This document shows positions 25,739 through 36,987 of a DNA stretch of 48,831 nucleotides, in pieces. The notes under the pieces are model-generated. The model had not been told where the DNA came from and searched no databases. It saw only the letters and a program-made list of their open reading frames with translations. Origin of the DNA: Pseudomonas sp. KK4 (GTDB lineage Bacteria; Pseudomonadota; Gammaproteobacteria; Pseudomonadales; Pseudomonadaceae); the NCBI RefSeq assembly GCF_001984065.1, contig NZ_LYVP01000039.1:1-48831 (forward strand), read 5' to 3'. The position numbers were made by a program, and so were the translations under genes. The number at the start of each line of letters is the position of its first letter. Position 1 is the stretch's first letter.

Positions 25739-27006
25739 GTCACTAACCTGCGCTGGAAGAGTTCACGGAAGACCGGGTAGATATCGCCGGCCGAGACCAG
25801 TTGTTGCTGGGCAAAAGTGTCAGAGAAGGCTTCGGCAATGCGCTCGTATTCGAACCACAGGGCCTGGTGTTCGCGTGGGGTGATCTCGACGTAAGTGTAG
25901 TACTGCACGAACGGCATGATCTGATTGATCAGGATGTCGCGGCAGATCGGCGAGTCATCGTTCCAGTTGTCGCCGTCGGAAGCCTGGGCGGCGTAGATGT
26001 TCCACTCGTTGGCCGGGTAGCGCTCGGCCATGATCTCCTGCATCAGTTTCAGGGCGCTGGATACGATGGTGCCGCCGGTTTCCCGGGAATAGAAAAACTC
26101 CTCTTCGTCCACCTCACGGGCACTGGTGTGGTGGCGGATGAACACGACGTCGATCTTGTCGTAGTTACGCTTGAGAAACAGGTACAGCAGGATGAAGAAG
26201 CGCTTGGCGATGTCCTTGGTCGCCTGAGTCATGGAGCCGGACACGTCCATCAGGCAGAACATCACCGCCTTGGAGCTGGGGTTGGGCTGCTTGATGAGCA
26301 GGTTGTACTTGAGGTCAAAGGTGTCGAGAAACGGTACGCGGTGTATGCGCGCGCTGAGTTTTTCAATCTCCGCTTCCAGTTCCTGAATATCGCCGAAGTT
26401 GTCCGGTTCTTCCTGCTTCAGTCGCAGAAGTTCCTCTTTTGCCTCGCGCAGTTTGGCGCGGCTGCTGCCCGACAGGGCAATGCGCCGGGCATGGGCTGAA
26501 CGCAGGGTACGGATGATGTTGATCCGCGACGGGTTGCCTTCGTTGCTGATCCCGGCGCGCACGGTCTTGAACGTATCGGTACCGGTCAGGTTGCGCTTGA
26601 CCAGGTTCGGCAGCTCAAGATCCTCGAACATGAACTCGAGGAATTCTTCCTGGGTGATCTGGAAGACGAACTCGTCCATCCCTTCACCCGAATTACCGGC
26701 CTTGCCGGGGCCTCGACCACCGCCACCTCCCGGCGGCCGGGCAATGTGCTCGCCGCTGGTGAATTCCTTGTTGCCCGGGTGCACCACCGTCTGCTTGCCC
26801 CCGCGGCCGTGGTGAAGTACCGGTTCATCGATGTCGCGACCGGGAATGCTGATTTGCTCGCCGTGTTCCATGTCCGTGATGGAGCGCCGGCTGACCGCCT
26901 CCTCGACTGCCTTTTTGATGTGGTCACGGTAACGCCGCAGAAACCGCTGACGGTTCACCGTGCTCTTGTTCTTGCCATTGAGACGTCGGTCGATCACATA
27001 GCTCAT
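25735..27006 (-). CDS. yeaH: YeaH/YhbH family DUF444 protein
   Basis: A 423-residue cytoplasmic protein of the DUF444 family. The N terminus is basic ([20 protein letters not shown]), followed by a glycine-rich stretch around residues 85-108, and a C-terminal von Willebrand A-like fold with the metal-site motif [19 protein letters not shown] (about residues 245-263). It is the middle gene of prkA-yeaH-spoVR, overlapping spoVR by four bases. In E. coli YeaH is linked with the kinase YeaG (PrkA) in starvation responses; its molecular task is unresolved. Confidence 0.95.
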   Translation of the reverse strand: MSYVIDRRLNGKNKSTVNRQRFLRRYRDHIKKAVEEAVSRRSITDMEHGEQISIPGRDIDEPVLHHGRGGKQTVVHPGNKEFTSGEHIARPPGGGGGRGPGKAGNSGEGMDEFVFQITQEEFLEFMFEDLELPNLVKRNLTGTDTFKTVRAGISNEGNPSRINIIRTLRSAHARRIALSGSSRAKLREAKEELLRLKQEEPDNFGDIQELEAEIEKLSARIHRVPFLDTFDLKYNLLIKQPNPSSKAVMFCLMDVSGSMTQATKDIAKRFFILLYLFLKRNYDKIDVVFIRHHTSAREVDEEEFFYSRETGGTIVSSALKLMQEIMAERYPANEWNIYAAQASDGDNWNDDSPICRDILINQIMPFVQYYTYVEITPREHQALWFEYERIAEAFSDTFAQQQLVSAGDIYPVFRELFQRRLVT

Positions 27007-27018
27007 AGGCCCCTCCGG

Positions 27019-27126
27019 GGAGCTTCAAGTCGTAAGCCTCAAGCTGCAAGCGAACGCGTCATCAAGTCCCGAATACGGGATTCAAGCGCCTTGCACTTGC
27101 AGCTTTCAGCTAGAAGCTTGCCGCTG
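27019..27126. repeat. Intergenic imperfect palindrome, AAGCTGCAAG family
   Basis: The prkA-yeaH gap contains TCAAGTCGTAAGCCTCAAGC, CAAGCTGCAAGC and, inverted, CTTGCAGCTTTCAGC and AGAAGCTTGCCGCTGC. Such AGCTTGAAGCTTG-like tracts are common between Pseudomonas genes. A CCCGAATACGGG hairpin is at the centre. It may lower expression of yeaH relative to prkA or protect the prkA mRNA end. Confidence 0.5.
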
Positions 27127-27128
27127 CT

Positions 27129-29051
27129 TCACTGCGACTTACGGACCCGTAGGTACCATTCGGACAGAAGCCGTACCTGTTTGTCGGTGTAGCCCCGCTC
27201 AACCATTCGCGTAACGAAGTCGTTGTGTTTCTGTTGGTCTTCTTTGCTGGCCTTGGCATTGAAGCTGATGACCGGCAGCAGGTCCTCGGTGTTGGAGAAC
27301 ATTTTCTTCTCGATGACCACCCGCAGTTTTTCGTAGCTGAGCCAGGTCGGGTTCTTGCCGTTGTTGTTGGCGCGGGCGCGCAGTACGAAGTTGACGATTT
27401 CGTTGCGGAAATCCTTCGGATTGCTGATGCCGGCCGGTTTTTCGATTTTTTCCAGTTCCTCGTTCAAGGCCACGCGATTGAGGATTTCGCCGGTTTCCGG
27501 ATCGCGGTATTCCTGGTCCTGAATCCAGAAGTCGGCGTACAGCACGTAACGATCGAAGATGTTCTGGCCGTATTCGCTGTAAGACTCGAGGTAGGCGGTC
27601 TGGATCTCCTTGCCGATGAATTCGATATAGCGCGGCGCCAGGTATTCCTTGAGGAAGCGCAGGTAGCGTTCGCGGGTTTCAGCCTGGAATTGTTCCTGTT
27701 CGATCTGTTGTTCGAGCACGTAGAGCAGGTGTACCGGGTTGGCGGCGATTTCGTGCGGATCGAAGTTGAAGACTTTGGACAGGATCTTGAACGCGAAGCG
27801 CGTCGACAGACCGTTCATGCCTTCGTCGACACCGGCGTTGTCGCGGTATTCCTGGATCGACTTGGCCTTCGGATCGGTGTCCTTGAGGTTTTCGCCGTCA
27901 TACACCCGCATTTTCGAGTAGATGTTGGAGTTTTCCGGCTCTTTGAGGCGAGAGAGCACAGTGAACTGGGCCAGCATCTTCAAGGTGTCGGGCGCGCAAT
28001 GGGCCTTGGCCAGCGAGCTGTTGAACAGCAGCTTGTCGTAGATCTTCACCTCGTCGCTTACCCGCAGGCAATACGGCACTTTGACGATGTAGATCCGGTC
28101 GATGAAGGCTTCGTTGTTTTTGTTGTTACGGAAGGTGTGCCATTCCGATTCGTTGGAGTGGGCCAGCAGGATCCCGGTAAACGGAATCGCCCCCAGGCCT
28201 TCGGTGCTGTTGTAGTTGCCTTCCTGAGTGGCGGTCAGCAATGGGTGCAGCACCTTGATCGGCGCCTTGAACATTTCGACGAATTCCATCAGGCCCTGGT
28301 TGGCCCGGCACAGAGCGCCCGAGTAGCTGTAGGCGTCGGCGTCGTTTTGTGGGTATTCCTCCAGCTTGCGAATATCGACCTTGCCCACCAGTGCCGAGAT
28401 GTCCTGGTTGTTTTCATCGCCCGGCTCGGTTTTGGCCACCGCGATCTGGTTGAGGATCGACGGGTAGAGTTTCACCACGCGGAACTGGCTGATGTCACCA
28501 CCGAACTCGGCCAGGCGCTTGGTCGCCCAGGGCGACATGATGGTGTTGAGGTAGCGCCGTGGAATGCCGAAGTCTTCCTCGAGGATGGCGCCATCTTCAG
28601 TGGCGTTGAACAAGCCCAGAGGTGATTCGAAAACCGGCGAGCCCTTGATCGCGTAGAAGGGCACCTTCTCGATCAGTTGTTTGAGCTTTTCGGCCAGGGA
28701 CGATTTACCGCCACCGACGGGGCCGAGCAGGTAGAGGATTTGTTTCTTCTCTTCCAGGCCCTGAGCGGCGTGGCGGAAATACGACACGATCTGGTCGATG
28801 CACTCTTCCATCCCGTGGAAGTCTTCAAAGGCCGGATAACGACGGATCACCTTGTTGGAGAAGATTCGCGACAGCCTCGAGTTGGTCGAGGTGTCGAGCA
28901 GCTCCGGTTCACCGATGGCCAGGAGCAGACGCTCGGCGGCGGAAACGTAGGCGCTACGGTCCTGTTTGCACAGTTCCAGATACTCTTGCAGCGAGAGTTC
29001 TTCCTGGCGTGTGGACTCGAAACGTTGTTGGAAGTGGCTAAAGATACTCAT
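27129..29051 (-). CDS. prkA: PrkA serine protein kinase
   Basis: PrkA (YeaG in E. coli) is an AAA+-like protein with a C-terminal kinase-like region. The 640-residue product starts MSIFSHFQQRFESTRQEELS; the Walker A motif GPVGGGKSSLAEKL is at about residues 110-123, and the PrkA C-terminal domain covers roughly 400-640. I chose the ATG at 29051; the frame is open 39 codons further but that extension does not look like protein of this family. It leads the prkA-yeaH-spoVR operon. A sigma-S-like -10 element lies about 180 bases upstream. Confidence 0.97.
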   Translation of the reverse strand: MSIFSHFQQRFESTRQEELSLQEYLELCKQDRSAYVSAAERLLLAIGEPELLDTSTNSRLSRIFSNKVIRRYPAFEDFHGMEECIDQIVSYFRHAAQGLEEKKQILYLLGPVGGGKSSLAEKLKQLIEKVPFYAIKGSPVFESPLGLFNATEDGAILEEDFGIPRRYLNTIMSPWATKRLAEFGGDISQFRVVKLYPSILNQIAVAKTEPGDENNQDISALVGKVDIRKLEEYPQNDADAYSYSGALCRANQGLMEFVEMFKAPIKVLHPLLTATQEGNYNSTEGLGAIPFTGILLAHSNESEWHTFRNNKNNEAFIDRIYIVKVPYCLRVSDEVKIYDKLLFNSSLAKAHCAPDTLKMLAQFTVLSRLKEPENSNIYSKMRVYDGENLKDTDPKAKSIQEYRDNAGVDEGMNGLSTRFAFKILSKVFNFDPHEIAANPVHLLYVLEQQIEQEQFQAETRERYLRFLKEYLAPRYIEFIGKEIQTAYLESYSEYGQNIFDRYVLYADFWIQDQEYRDPETGEILNRVALNEELEKIEKPAGISNPKDFRNEIVNFVLRARANNNGKNPTWLSYEKLRVVIEKKMFSNTEDLLPVISFNAKASKEDQQKHNDFVTRMVERGYTDKQVRLLSEWYLRVRKSQ

Positions 29052-29231
29052 GACGTCACCTCGCTCGATACGTGGAGCCGACGCCGGATCATTCAGTCGA
29101 TGCTGGCAGCAACCGAACAGGCAGTCGCTGTTTACCCCCCAGAAACCCTTCGCAGCTGACAACTGCAAAAGCTACTCCCGATGATCCGCGCGCCGGTGTA
29201 CCGGCTCTCCCCTGTTTTGGATGGCCTGCGC

Positions 29232-29241
29232 TTAAGGATAG
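29232..29241 (-). promoter_or_regulatory. Sigma-S-like -10 element before prkA
   Basis: The minus strand reads CAACTATCCTTAAGCG; CTATCCTTAA differs from the RpoS extended -10 pattern CTATACTTAA at one base. No -35 consensus is seen, which is common for RpoS promoters. The leader to the prkA ATG would be about 175 bases. In E. coli the orthologous operon is RpoS-dependent. The rest of 29052-29314 shows nothing else clear. Confidence 0.4.
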
Positions 29242-29314
29242 TTGGGAATTCGCGAGGTAAAGGAGAGATACACAATTAAGTGCGGGTGACCGTTCGTCTG
29301 CCACCGCGCGAACC

Positions 29315-29337
29315 CGCGCAAGCCGGGGGCTTGCGCG
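29315..29337. terminator. Strong hairpin after glpE
   Basis: CGCGCAAGCC, loop GGG, GGCTTGCGCG: a perfect 10-bp stem 12 bases beyond the glpE stop. On the minus strand the T-run lies before, not after, the stem, so classical intrinsic termination is doubtful; it may act as an RNA end-protecting structure between glpE and prkA. Confidence 0.45.
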
Positions 29338-29348
29338 TTACAAAAAAA

Positions 29349-29678
29349 TTATTCAGAAGTGCCTTGCGCTGTTTCTGAAGGAAAAGTCGTACGCCACAGT
29401 TCGAAACCACCATCCATGCTGTAGACGTCGGAGAAGCCCTGGCTGATCAGGTAGGCGGCCGCGCTCTGGCTGGAGTTGCCGTGGTAGCAGACCACCACCG
29501 TCGGGGCGTCCAGGTCGGCGGCGCGGATGAAGTCGGAGATCGAATGATTGTCCAGATGCTTTGAGCCGCTGATGTGCAGGGCGGCATAGGTGGCCGGGTC
29601 GCGGACGTCGACGACCACTGCGCCTTGTTCGCGCAGGGCTTGTGCCTGTTCCGGGGGAATACGTTTGAATTCGCTCAT
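29349..29678 (-). CDS. glpE: Thiosulfate sulfurtransferase GlpE
   Basis: A single-domain rhodanese, 109 residues. The N terminus [20 protein letters not shown] leads to [20 protein letters not shown], and the active-site loop is [20 protein letters not shown] with the persulfide cysteine near residue 65. It transfers sulfane sulfur to cyanide or thioredoxin-type acceptors. It lies 33 bases after apaH on the same strand, as in other pseudomonads where it has left the glp regulon. Confidence 0.93.
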   Translation of the reverse strand: MSEFKRIPPEQAQALREQGAVVVDVRDPATYAALHISGSKHLDNHSISDFIRAADLDAPTVVVCYHGNSSQSAAAYLISQGFSDVYSMDGGFELWRTTFPSETAQGTSE

Positions 29679-29711
29679 GGCGGGCTCCTGTGGCTCGGCT
29701 GAAAGCGCAGT

Positions 29712-30596
29712 CTAGCGCGGGGCGCTGGCTGACGATGGTTCGGGAATGAGTGGGGCGACTGGTGGTTTGGCGGCGTGGCCGTGCTCATCGCATTTGCAGG
29801 ACAGGCGCTGACCGCTGTCGACGTTCATCAGGGTCAGGGCACCGCCCCAGACACAGCCCGTGTCGAGGGCCGAGATACCTGGCTCGAGGACTTTGCCCTC
29901 CAGGGCCGCCCAGTGGCCAAAGATGATCTTCAGATCCTTGGTTTTGCGATCCTTGTGTTGGAACCAGGGCTTGTAGCCCGGCGGCGCGCTGTCCAGACCT
30001 TCCTTGCTCTTGAGGTCGAGCTTGCCTTCGGCCGTACAGAAACGCATCCGGGTGAAATAGTTGGTGATCACCCGCAGGCGGGTCACGCCCTTGAGGTCAC
30101 TGTCCCATTTCGCCGGGTCATTGCCGTACATGCCATCCAGGTAAGCAGGAAACAGGTTGTCATCGCGCAGGGCAGTCTCGACTTCGGCGGCGCACTTCAA
30201 GGCCTTGCGCAGCGACCACTGGGGCGGGATGCCAGCATGGACCAGCGCCACATGACGTTGTTCGTCGTAATGCATCAGCTTTTGCTGACGCAGCCAGTCC
30301 AGCAGCTCCGCGCAATCAGGTGCTTCGATGATTTCGCGCAGGGTGTCGGTTTTCTTCAGGCGTTCGATGTTCTGCCCGGCGGCCAGCAGGTGCAGGTCGT
30401 GGTTGCCCAGCACGCACACCAGCGATTCCCGGATGCTATAGAGGAAGCGCAGGGTTTGCAGCGACTGTGGACCACGGTTGACCAGGTCGCCCACCAGCCA
30501 GAGACGATCGCGCTGTGGATCGAACGCGACTTGCTTGAGCAGGCATTGCAGCGCTTCAAGGCAGCCCTGCAGATCACCGACCGCGTAGGTTGCCAT
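29712..30596 (-). CDS. apaH: Diadenosine tetraphosphatase ApaH
   Basis: ApaH hydrolyses Ap4A symmetrically to two ADP and can also decap Np4-capped RNA. The 294-residue metallophosphatase has [10 protein letters not shown] at the start, [19 protein letters not shown] (about 34-53) and [11 protein letters not shown] (about 62-72), then the histidine of [10 protein letters not shown] near residue 120. Its ATG overlaps the apaG stop by one base (TGATG), so translation is coupled. The C terminus carries a short proline-rich tail. Confidence 0.97.
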   Translation of the reverse strand: MATYAVGDLQGCLEALQCLLKQVAFDPQRDRLWLVGDLVNRGPQSLQTLRFLYSIRESLVCVLGNHDLHLLAAGQNIERLKKTDTLREIIEAPDCAELLDWLRQQKLMHYDEQRHVALVHAGIPPQWSLRKALKCAAEVETALRDDNLFPAYLDGMYGNDPAKWDSDLKGVTRLRVITNYFTRMRFCTAEGKLDLKSKEGLDSAPPGYKPWFQHKDRKTKDLKIIFGHWAALEGKVLEPGISALDTGCVWGGALTLMNVDSGQRLSCKCDEHGHAAKPPVAPLIPEPSSASAPR

Positions 30597-30976
30597 CAGT
30601 GCAGGGCTCCGGGCACCGCCAGGCGGAATGGCGCGATGATGGCGTCGAAGTGCTTACCGTCGTCGGCAATCATCTGATAGCTGCCCTGCATGGTGCCGAC
30701 CTTGGTGGTCATCACCGTGCCGCTGCTGTAGGTGTGGCTCTCGCCGGCCTCGATCAGCGGCTGCTGGCCGACAACGCCCGCACCGCGAACCTCTTCGACA
30801 TGCCCGTCGCCGTCGGTGATGACCCAGTGCCGTGACAGCAGTTTGGCCGGTATCAGGCCATTGTTCTGCACGGTGATGGTGTAGGCGAAGGCAAAGCGGT
30901 CTTGATCGGGTTGCGATTGTTCTGCCAGATAGCGGGTGACGACGCTGACGTCGACCTGATAACGAGGATCGGACAT
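30596..30976 (-). CDS. apaG: ApaG protein
   Basis: A 126-residue fibronectin-III-like (ApaG/DUF525) protein: [20 protein letters not shown], then [40 protein letters not shown] and [18 protein letters not shown] are all conserved. The molecular function is uncertain; it binds pyrophosphate-type ligands in structures and is genetically tied to CorD-like magnesium and cobalt effects. It lies between rsmA and apaH in the usual order, with a 123-base gap after rsmA. Confidence 0.97.
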   Translation of the reverse strand: MSDPRYQVDVSVVTRYLAEQSQPDQDRFAFAYTITVQNNGLIPAKLLSRHWVITDGDGHVEEVRGAGVVGQQPLIEAGESHTYSSGTVMTTKVGTMQGSYQMIADDGKHFDAIIAPFRLAVPGALH

Positions 30977-31099
30977 GCAAGAGGCCTTAAAAACGAAGCG
31001 GGACGCGGGGCGTAGCTGATGCAGATCAGTCTAGGCCAAGTATCGGGTAGTAAACCAGACATGGGCGCTGGTGTCCTACCCGATAACGCTTGAGCGCTG

Positions 31100-31909
31100 T
31101 CAGATGTCTGCGGGCTTCTGTTCGCTGAGCTTGTCCGCCAGGCGCACGAAGGCGGCCAGGTCGAGTTGCTCGGGACGCAGGCTGCCGTCGACGCCGGCGG
31201 CTTCGATTTCAGCGTTGCTCAGCAGCAGCTTGAGGGTGTTGCGCAGGGTCTTGCGGCGCTGGTTGAAGGCTTCGCGCACGACGCGCTCCAGCAGGCGATG
31301 GTCCTTGGCCGGGTGCGGCAGCACGGCGTGAGGCACCAGGCGCACGATGGCCGAGTCCACTTTCGGCGGCGGGTTGAACGCGCCAGGGCCGACGTTGAAC
31401 AGATGTTCGACCCGGCAGTGGTACTGAACCATGATCGACAAACGGCCCCAATCACCGCCACCAGGGCCTGCCGCCAGACGCTCGACCACTTCCTTTTGCA
31501 GCATGAAGTGCATGTCGCGAATCAGGTGGGAGTTGTGCAGCAGGTGGAAAATCAGCGGTGTAGAGATGTTGTAGGGCAGGTTGCCCACCACCCGCAGGCT
31601 GCCAGGGGCGGCGTTCAGGCTGTTGAAATCGAACTTCAGCGCATCGCCCTGATGCAGGTTGAAGTTGCTCTTGCCTGCAAACTGCTGGTTGAGGATCGGG
31701 ATCAGGTCCTTGTCCAACTCCACCACATCAAGTTGGGCGCCGCTGCTGAGCAGGCCCTGGGTGAGTGCGCCCTGGCCCGGGCCGATTTCCAGCAGGCGGT
31801 CTTCGGCTTTTGCATGGATGGAGCGCAGGATGCGATCGATAACGCCGGCATCGTGCAGGAAGTTCTGGCCAAAGCGTTTGCGCGCCTTGTGTTGGTATTG
31901 CTCGGTCAT
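31100..31909 (-). CDS. rsmA: 16S rRNA dimethyladenosine transferase RsmA (KsgA)
   Basis: Methylates A1518 and A1519 of 16S rRNA (E. coli numbering) late in 30S assembly. The 269-residue SAM-dependent enzyme has [18 protein letters not shown], motif [15 protein letters not shown] (about 41-54) and motif [18 protein letters not shown] (about 111-126). It starts with an ATGA overlap to the pdxA stop. This gene is ksgA; it must not be confused with the Csr-type RNA-binding protein RsmA of the same genus. Confidence 0.98.
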   Translation of the reverse strand: MTEQYQHKARKRFGQNFLHDAGVIDRILRSIHAKAEDRLLEIGPGQGALTQGLLSSGAQLDVVELDKDLIPILNQQFAGKSNFNLHQGDALKFDFNSLNAAPGSLRVVGNLPYNISTPLIFHLLHNSHLIRDMHFMLQKEVVERLAAGPGGGDWGRLSIMVQYHCRVEHLFNVGPGAFNPPPKVDSAIVRLVPHAVLPHPAKDHRLLERVVREAFNQRRKTLRNTLKLLLSNAEIEAAGVDGSLRPEQLDLAAFVRLADKLSEQKPADI

Positions 31910-32895
31910 AAACGGGTCTCGGCCATCTGGTAGGCGGTTTCCAGGGCGACTTGCAGGCTGCCGGTGTCGATCCTGCCACTGCCGGCCAGGTCCAGGGCGG
32001 TGCCGTGGTCGACCGAAGTGCGGATGATCGGCAAGCCGAGGGTCACGTTGACTGCCGCGCCGAAGCCTTTGTATTTCAGCACAGGCAGGCCCTGGTCGTG
32101 GTACATCGCCAGCACTGCGTCGCAGTGCTCCAGATATTTGGGGGTAAACAGCGTGTCGGCGGGCAAGGGACCGCGCAGGTCCATGCCTTCGCCGCGCAGG
32201 CGCTCTAATGTAGGTTCGATAATGTCGATTTCTTCATGGCCCAGGTGTCCGCCTTCACCGGCATGGGGGTTGAGCCCGCAGACCAGGATGCGTGGCTGGG
32301 CAATGCCGAATTTTTCTTGCAGATCGGTATGCAGGATTCGCGTGACCCGCTCCAGACGCTGCGGCGTGATCGCATCGGCAATCTCGCGCAGGGGCAGGTG
32401 GGTGGTGACCAGTGCTACGCGCAAACCGCGGGTGGCGAGCATCATCACGACCTGCGCGGTATGGGTCAGGTCGGCCAGAAACTCCGTGTGTCCGGAAAAG
32501 GCGATTCCTGACTCATTGATCACGCCCTTGTGCACGGGGGCGGTGATCATCCCGGCAAAATGCCCGTCCAGGCAGCCCTGGCCGGCGCGGGTCAGCGTTT
32601 CCAGAACGAAGGCCGCATTGGCCTTGTCCAGTTGCCCGGCAACGACCCTGGCGTTCAGTGGCGTATCCCAGACATACAGGCTGTTGGCAGGGGCGGGTAC
32701 GTCCGGCCAGTTATCCGGGTTGACCGGCAGCAGGTCGACGGCCACGCCCAGTTGCGCGGCCCGCTCAATGAGCAGGTCGCGGCTGGTAATGGCAATCAGG
32801 GGGTATGGCTGGGCTTGCGAGGCGAGCAGCAGGCACAGGTCTGGACCTATGCCCGCCGGTTCGCCGGGTGTCAGCGCGAAACGTTTGGGTTTCAC
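31906..32895 (-). CDS. pdxA: 4-hydroxythreonine-4-phosphate dehydrogenase PdxA
   Basis: PdxA oxidises 4-phosphohydroxy-L-threonine in the DXP-dependent vitamin B6 pathway. The 329-residue protein has [20 protein letters not shown], the metal-site histidine region [19 protein letters not shown] (about 135-155), and [20 protein letters not shown] (about 205-225). The start is GTG in a GTGA overlap with the surA stop; translation is therefore coupled to surA. The surA-pdxA-rsmA-apaGH order is the standard gammaproteobacterial one. Confidence 0.97.
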   Translation of the reverse strand: MKPKRFALTPGEPAGIGPDLCLLLASQAQPYPLIAITSRDLLIERAAQLGVAVDLLPVNPDNWPDVPAPANSLYVWDTPLNARVVAGQLDKANAAFVLETLTRAGQGCLDGHFAGMITAPVHKGVINESGIAFSGHTEFLADLTHTAQVVMMLATRGLRVALVTTHLPLREIADAITPQRLERVTRILHTDLQEKFGIAQPRILVCGLNPHAGEGGHLGHEEIDIIEPTLERLRGEGMDLRGPLPADTLFTPKYLEHCDAVLAMYHDQGLPVLKYKGFGAAVNVTLGLPIIRTSVDHGTALDLAGSGRIDTGSLQVALETAYQMAETRL

Positions 32896-34214
32896 TGCGC
32901 TGCCTGGTCGGCGCCAGGGAGTTTGATTTCTACGTACGCTTCGTCACGGATCTGACGCAGCCAGGTTTGCAGCTCTTCGTCGTATTTGCGGTTGCGCAGT
33001 ACGGTCATGGCTTGCTGTTCGCGGGCCTGGTTGGTGCTGTCGGTGGCGCGACGGCCAAGCACTTCCAGGACGTGCCAGCCGTATTGGGTCTGGAACGGCT
33101 TGGACAGCTTGCCTTGTGGGGTCTTGGCCATCACTTCGCGGAATTCCGGAACCAGTGCGTTCGGGTCGATCCAGTTCAGATCACCGCCGTTAAGCGCTGA
33201 GCCCGGGTCTTCCGAGAAGCTCTTTGCCAGGTCGCCGAAGTCTTCACCGGCTTCGATGCGGGCGTAGAGCGATTCGGCCAGTGCCTTGGTTTTCGCTTCG
33301 TCACGGATCGGGCTTGGTTTGACCAGGATGTGGCGCACATGCACTTCGTCACGCACCTGAGCTTCGCCGCCACGCTTGTCGGTGATTTTCAGAATGATGA
33401 AGCCGCCAGGCGTGCGCATTGGCTGGGTGATGTCGCCCACAGTCATGGTGCTCAGCAGGCGATCGAACGGAGGTGGCAGTTGCGCGGCTTTACGCCAGCC
33501 CATGTCGCCGCCTTCCAGCGCAGTTTCGCTTGCGGATTTGGCGATGGCCAACTGACCGAAGTCAGCACCTTGCTTGAGTTGCTGGTAAACCGCGTCAGCC
33601 TGCTTCGCCGCCGCCTGAATCGCGTCGGAGTTGGCGCTTTCCGGCGTAGGAATCAGGATGTTGGACAGGCGAAACTCTTCGGACAACTGCATCTTGCCCA
33701 GGTCGGACGCCAGGAAGTTCTTCACTTCCTGCTCGGACACCTGGATGCGTTCGGCCACACGGCGCTGACGCACACGGCTGATGACCATTTCGCGACGAAT
33801 CTGGTCACGGGCGTCGTCGTAGGACAGGCCATCGTGAGTCAGGGCGGCGCGGAATTGATCCACTGTCATGTTGTTGCGCTGGGCGATGGTGCCGACAGCC
33901 TGGTTCAGTTCTTCGTCGGTGATGCGGATACCGGAGCGCTCGCCGATCTGCAGTTGCAGGTTTTCGACGATCAGGCGCTCAAGCACCTGCTGTTCCAGCA
34001 CGCTGGCTGGCGGTACGGCCTGCCCGCGTTTGGCGATGGTTTGCTGAACTTCATGTACCCGTTGGTCCAGTTGACTCTGCATGACCACGTCGTTGTCGAC
34101 GATGGCCACCACTTTATCGATGGACTGTACTGCGGCGCTGGCCGCAGTCGTCAGGAACAGCGCGCCCAGCATCAGCGGGCGCAGACAATCAGAAAGCTTG
34201 GTCTTCACGTTCAC
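32892..34214 (-). CDS. surA: Periplasmic chaperone/PPIase SurA
   Basis: SurA escorts outer-membrane beta-barrels, including LptD, through the periplasm. The 440-residue protein has a signal peptide (cleavage likely after TTAASA), an N-terminal SurA_N domain (about 30-170), two parvulin domains (about 185-285, [11 protein letters not shown] onwards; and about 290-395 starting [14 protein letters not shown]) and a C-terminal helix. The start is GTG at 34214, with AAGG five bases upstream; it lies inside the end of lptD (26-base overlap), so the chaperone is coupled to a main client. Confidence 0.97.
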   Translation of the reverse strand: MNVKTKLSDCLRPLMLGALFLTTAASAAVQSIDKVVAIVDNDVVMQSQLDQRVHEVQQTIAKRGQAVPPASVLEQQVLERLIVENLQLQIGERSGIRITDEELNQAVGTIAQRNNMTVDQFRAALTHDGLSYDDARDQIRREMVISRVRQRRVAERIQVSEQEVKNFLASDLGKMQLSEEFRLSNILIPTPESANSDAIQAAAKQADAVYQQLKQGADFGQLAIAKSASETALEGGDMGWRKAAQLPPPFDRLLSTMTVGDITQPMRTPGGFIILKITDKRGGEAQVRDEVHVRHILVKPSPIRDEAKTKALAESLYARIEAGEDFGDLAKSFSEDPGSALNGGDLNWIDPNALVPEFREVMAKTPQGKLSKPFQTQYGWHVLEVLGRRATDSTNQAREQQAMTVLRNRKYDEELQTWLRQIRDEAYVEIKLPGADQAAQ

Positions 34215-36987
34215 GATAACCTTGAATGCCTTTGTCGAGGAAACTCTCTACTTTGGAGCCGGTGAGGCCGCCGAGTCCCTTCAGAACAATTTGGAGGAAG
34301 ACGCCATGGTCGCCTTTTTCGTTTTGCGGTGCTTCCTGGCTGAATTCGTCATAGGAAACCCAGTAACGGTTGATCAGGCGCAGTTTCCAGCAGCAGTTGT
34401 CGTATTCGAAGCCACCGAAGGCTTCCAGGGTACGGTTGCGGTTGTAGTCATACTGCCAGCGGCTGATGGCGTTCCATTGCGGCACGACCGGCCAGATGAC
34501 CGAGAAGTCGTGCTGTTCGATCTTGTAGTAGTCCTTCACGTAGCCAGGCTGGCCCGGAACGCCGTAGTCACCGCCACCCACCGACCATGTACCGCTGTTC
34601 TGGTCGTAACGAACCTGGTCATTGCGATAGCGATAACCGGCGTTGATGACCTTGTTCGGGTTGTCTTCAGGCTGGTAGTGGAACATCGCGCTGCCCGAGC
34701 GAGGGCTGCGGCTGTCCGGGTCCCAGTTGTAATCGGCGGTGGTGCGCCAATCGCGGTTCCAGCGGTATTCGTATTCCAGTGCGTACGGCGAGACGCTCGA
34801 TTGCGAGTCTTCGCGGGTGCGAGCATCGATGCCTGGCAGTTGGACTTTGCGGTCCTTGAAGTAATACGCCTGGCCGACGCTGACGCGTTGACGCTCGAAG
34901 CCATTGTCTTCGATCCAGCGGCTGGTGACGCCCAGCGACAGCTTGTTCTCGTCGCCGACACGGTCGGAGCCGGAGAAGCGGTTGTCACGGAACAGAGACG
35001 CGTAGTTGAAGGTGTATTCGCTGGTATCGAATACAGGAATGTCTTCCTGGTCCTTCTCTGGCACGTAGAGGTAGAACAGACGCGGCTCAAGGGTCTGGCG
35101 ATAGTTTTTGCCGAACCATTGGGTGTTGCGGTCGAAATACAGCCCGCTGTCGACGCTGGCAATCGGCACGCCGCGATTTTGGTTGCTGTCGAAGGTGCCG
35201 TTGAGGCGGTTCTGTTCGGCGGTTTGCGCAGCGACCTGGCTCTTACCAATACTGTCCAGATCAAGTTGGTACTGCGTGTACTGATACTTGAGCTTCGGAG
35301 TGATGTAGCCATAAGACGCCTGCATCGGCAGGCTCATCGCTGGTGCAAGGTTCAGGCGATCACCGTTGGCACGAGCTAGACCCTGGACGTTGGTATCCAG
35401 GCGTGGAGACAGATTGCCGTCCTCATCGCTGTAGTTGCCGGTTTTCAGGTCGCGATCAAACCGCACAAGCTCAGTGTCATAAGTGAAATTCAGACCACCC
35501 GGATGATCCGGAAGAGCGCCATTGAAGGTGATCTGCGGCAAACGGTCATACGGCGTAATGTTCGACACGGTCGCCAGCTGATAAGCCTGGGCGTTCACAC
35601 GAGCGGTGTAACTGTCGCCACGATAGGTCACGGAACCCTGCTGGTTCACGTAGTCGTCGCTCTTCACGCCAATCTGGTCAGTCTGCAGATCCTGGAAGTA
35701 ATAAGGATCGCTGATCTTGGTGTAGTCGACCTGCGTGAGTACGCGCGAATCGAGACCACCCTTGTGCTGCCAGTTGTACATGTAGCGGGTTTTATCGTAG
35801 TCGCTCTGCAGCTTGCGGTCGTCGTTCTCGTCGTTCAGGTACGCGGCACCGAACTGACCTTCGCTCGACTTGGTCAGGTAGCGGAACTCGCCTTCCATCA
35901 ACAGGCCGCGATCGCTCATATAGCGCGGATACAACGTGGCGTCGTAGTTCGGCGCCAGGTTGAAATAGTAAGGCGTAACGAGCAGGAAGCCGGTATCGCT
36001 GCCGGTGCCGATGGTCGGCGGCAGGAAGCCGGATTGACGACGGTCGTCGATCGGGAAATAGATGTACGGCGTGTACAGGACCGGAATGTCCTTGACCCGC
36101 AGGGTCACGTTGGTCGCGGTACCGAAACCGGTGGCCGGGTTCAAGGTGATGTTGTTGCCCTTGAGCTGCCAGGCGTTGCTGTTCGGCTCGCACGTGGTGT
36201 ACGTGCCGTCCTTGAGGCGAATGATCGCGTTCTCGGCACGTTTGGCGTACAGCGCGCTACCGCGGATGCGGGATTTGTGCATCACGTATTCGGCGTTGTC
36301 GACCTTGGCTTCACCGGTATCGAGCTGCACATCGGCGTGGTCGCCGACGATCAGCGCGCCGTTGTCGCGGATGCGCACGTTGCCGGCCAGTTCGCCACGG
36401 CTCTCGGCCTGGTAAAGGTTGGCTTCGTCGGCTTCGACCTGCATGCTGCCCTGGCGCAAGACCACGTCACCGGCCAGGCTGGCGACTTGCTCATCCTGCT
36501 TGTAGCGCGAGGCTTTCGCGCCGACAAAGGTTGGCGCGTCACTTTTATTCGTCTTGTCATTCATGCCAGGACGAATCGGTTCGATATAGGAACCAGAGCA
36601 GTAAGGACCGGTTTCGGCAAGCTGTGCGGCAGTGAGCTGTTCGCGTGGAACCCAGTCGAGGTGACTGTAGTCTTCGCTACGAGACTTCAGGCCGCGGCCC
36701 TTGGCTTCGGTCACGAGTACTGGCTTGGGGCCGGTGTCTGCAGTGGTGCCGTCCTGTGCCGCCGCTTCGCCAGCGGCGCTGACTGCGCTGCCGTCATGCA
36801 CGGGACGCGGAGGCAATGCAGCCGCCGGCGTCTTTGGCGAACAGTCCCAGGCACCCGTAGCCGACACGGAGCAGTCATACTGTTCCGCAGCGACCACGAA
36901 GGAAGTGGCTAGGGGTTGCAAGGCCAGCAGACTGCCGGTTACCAACAACGGAAATTTTTTACGAAACGCGGGGGATTTCAATGCCAT
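34189..36987 (-). CDS. lptD: LPS-assembly outer membrane protein LptD
   Basis: LptD with LptE inserts lipopolysaccharide into the outer leaflet. The 932-residue protein has a signal peptide (to about AVVAA near residue 34), a Pseudomonas-type N-terminal extension (to about 150), the OstA/LptA-like beta-jellyroll (about 155-290) and a 26-strand barrel ending [11 protein letters not shown]. The disulfide cysteines are visible: C39 and C49 in the N part, one in TYTTCEPNS, and the NCCW pair near the end. I chose the ATG at 36987 ([15 protein letters not shown]); the frame is open upstream to 37221 but that overlaps amgK. It heads lptD-surA-pdxA-rsmA-apaG-apaH. Confidence 0.97.
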   Translation of the reverse strand: MALKSPAFRKKFPLLVTGSLLALQPLATSFVVAAEQYDCSVSATGAWDCSPKTPAAALPPRPVHDGSAVSAAGEAAAQDGTTADTGPKPVLVTEAKGRGLKSRSEDYSHLDWVPREQLTAAQLAETGPYCSGSYIEPIRPGMNDKTNKSDAPTFVGAKASRYKQDEQVASLAGDVVLRQGSMQVEADEANLYQAESRGELAGNVRIRDNGALIVGDHADVQLDTGEAKVDNAEYVMHKSRIRGSALYAKRAENAIIRLKDGTYTTCEPNSNAWQLKGNNITLNPATGFGTATNVTLRVKDIPVLYTPYIYFPIDDRRQSGFLPPTIGTGSDTGFLLVTPYYFNLAPNYDATLYPRYMSDRGLLMEGEFRYLTKSSEGQFGAAYLNDENDDRKLQSDYDKTRYMYNWQHKGGLDSRVLTQVDYTKISDPYYFQDLQTDQIGVKSDDYVNQQGSVTYRGDSYTARVNAQAYQLATVSNITPYDRLPQITFNGALPDHPGGLNFTYDTELVRFDRDLKTGNYSDEDGNLSPRLDTNVQGLARANGDRLNLAPAMSLPMQASYGYITPKLKYQYTQYQLDLDSIGKSQVAAQTAEQNRLNGTFDSNQNRGVPIASVDSGLYFDRNTQWFGKNYRQTLEPRLFYLYVPEKDQEDIPVFDTSEYTFNYASLFRDNRFSGSDRVGDENKLSLGVTSRWIEDNGFERQRVSVGQAYYFKDRKVQLPGIDARTREDSQSSVSPYALEYEYRWNRDWRTTADYNWDPDSRSPRSGSAMFHYQPEDNPNKVINAGYRYRNDQVRYDQNSGTWSVGGGDYGVPGQPGYVKDYYKIEQHDFSVIWPVVPQWNAISRWQYDYNRNRTLEAFGGFEYDNCCWKLRLINRYWVSYDEFSQEAPQNEKGDHGVFLQIVLKGLGGLTGSKVESFLDKGIQGYREREDQAF

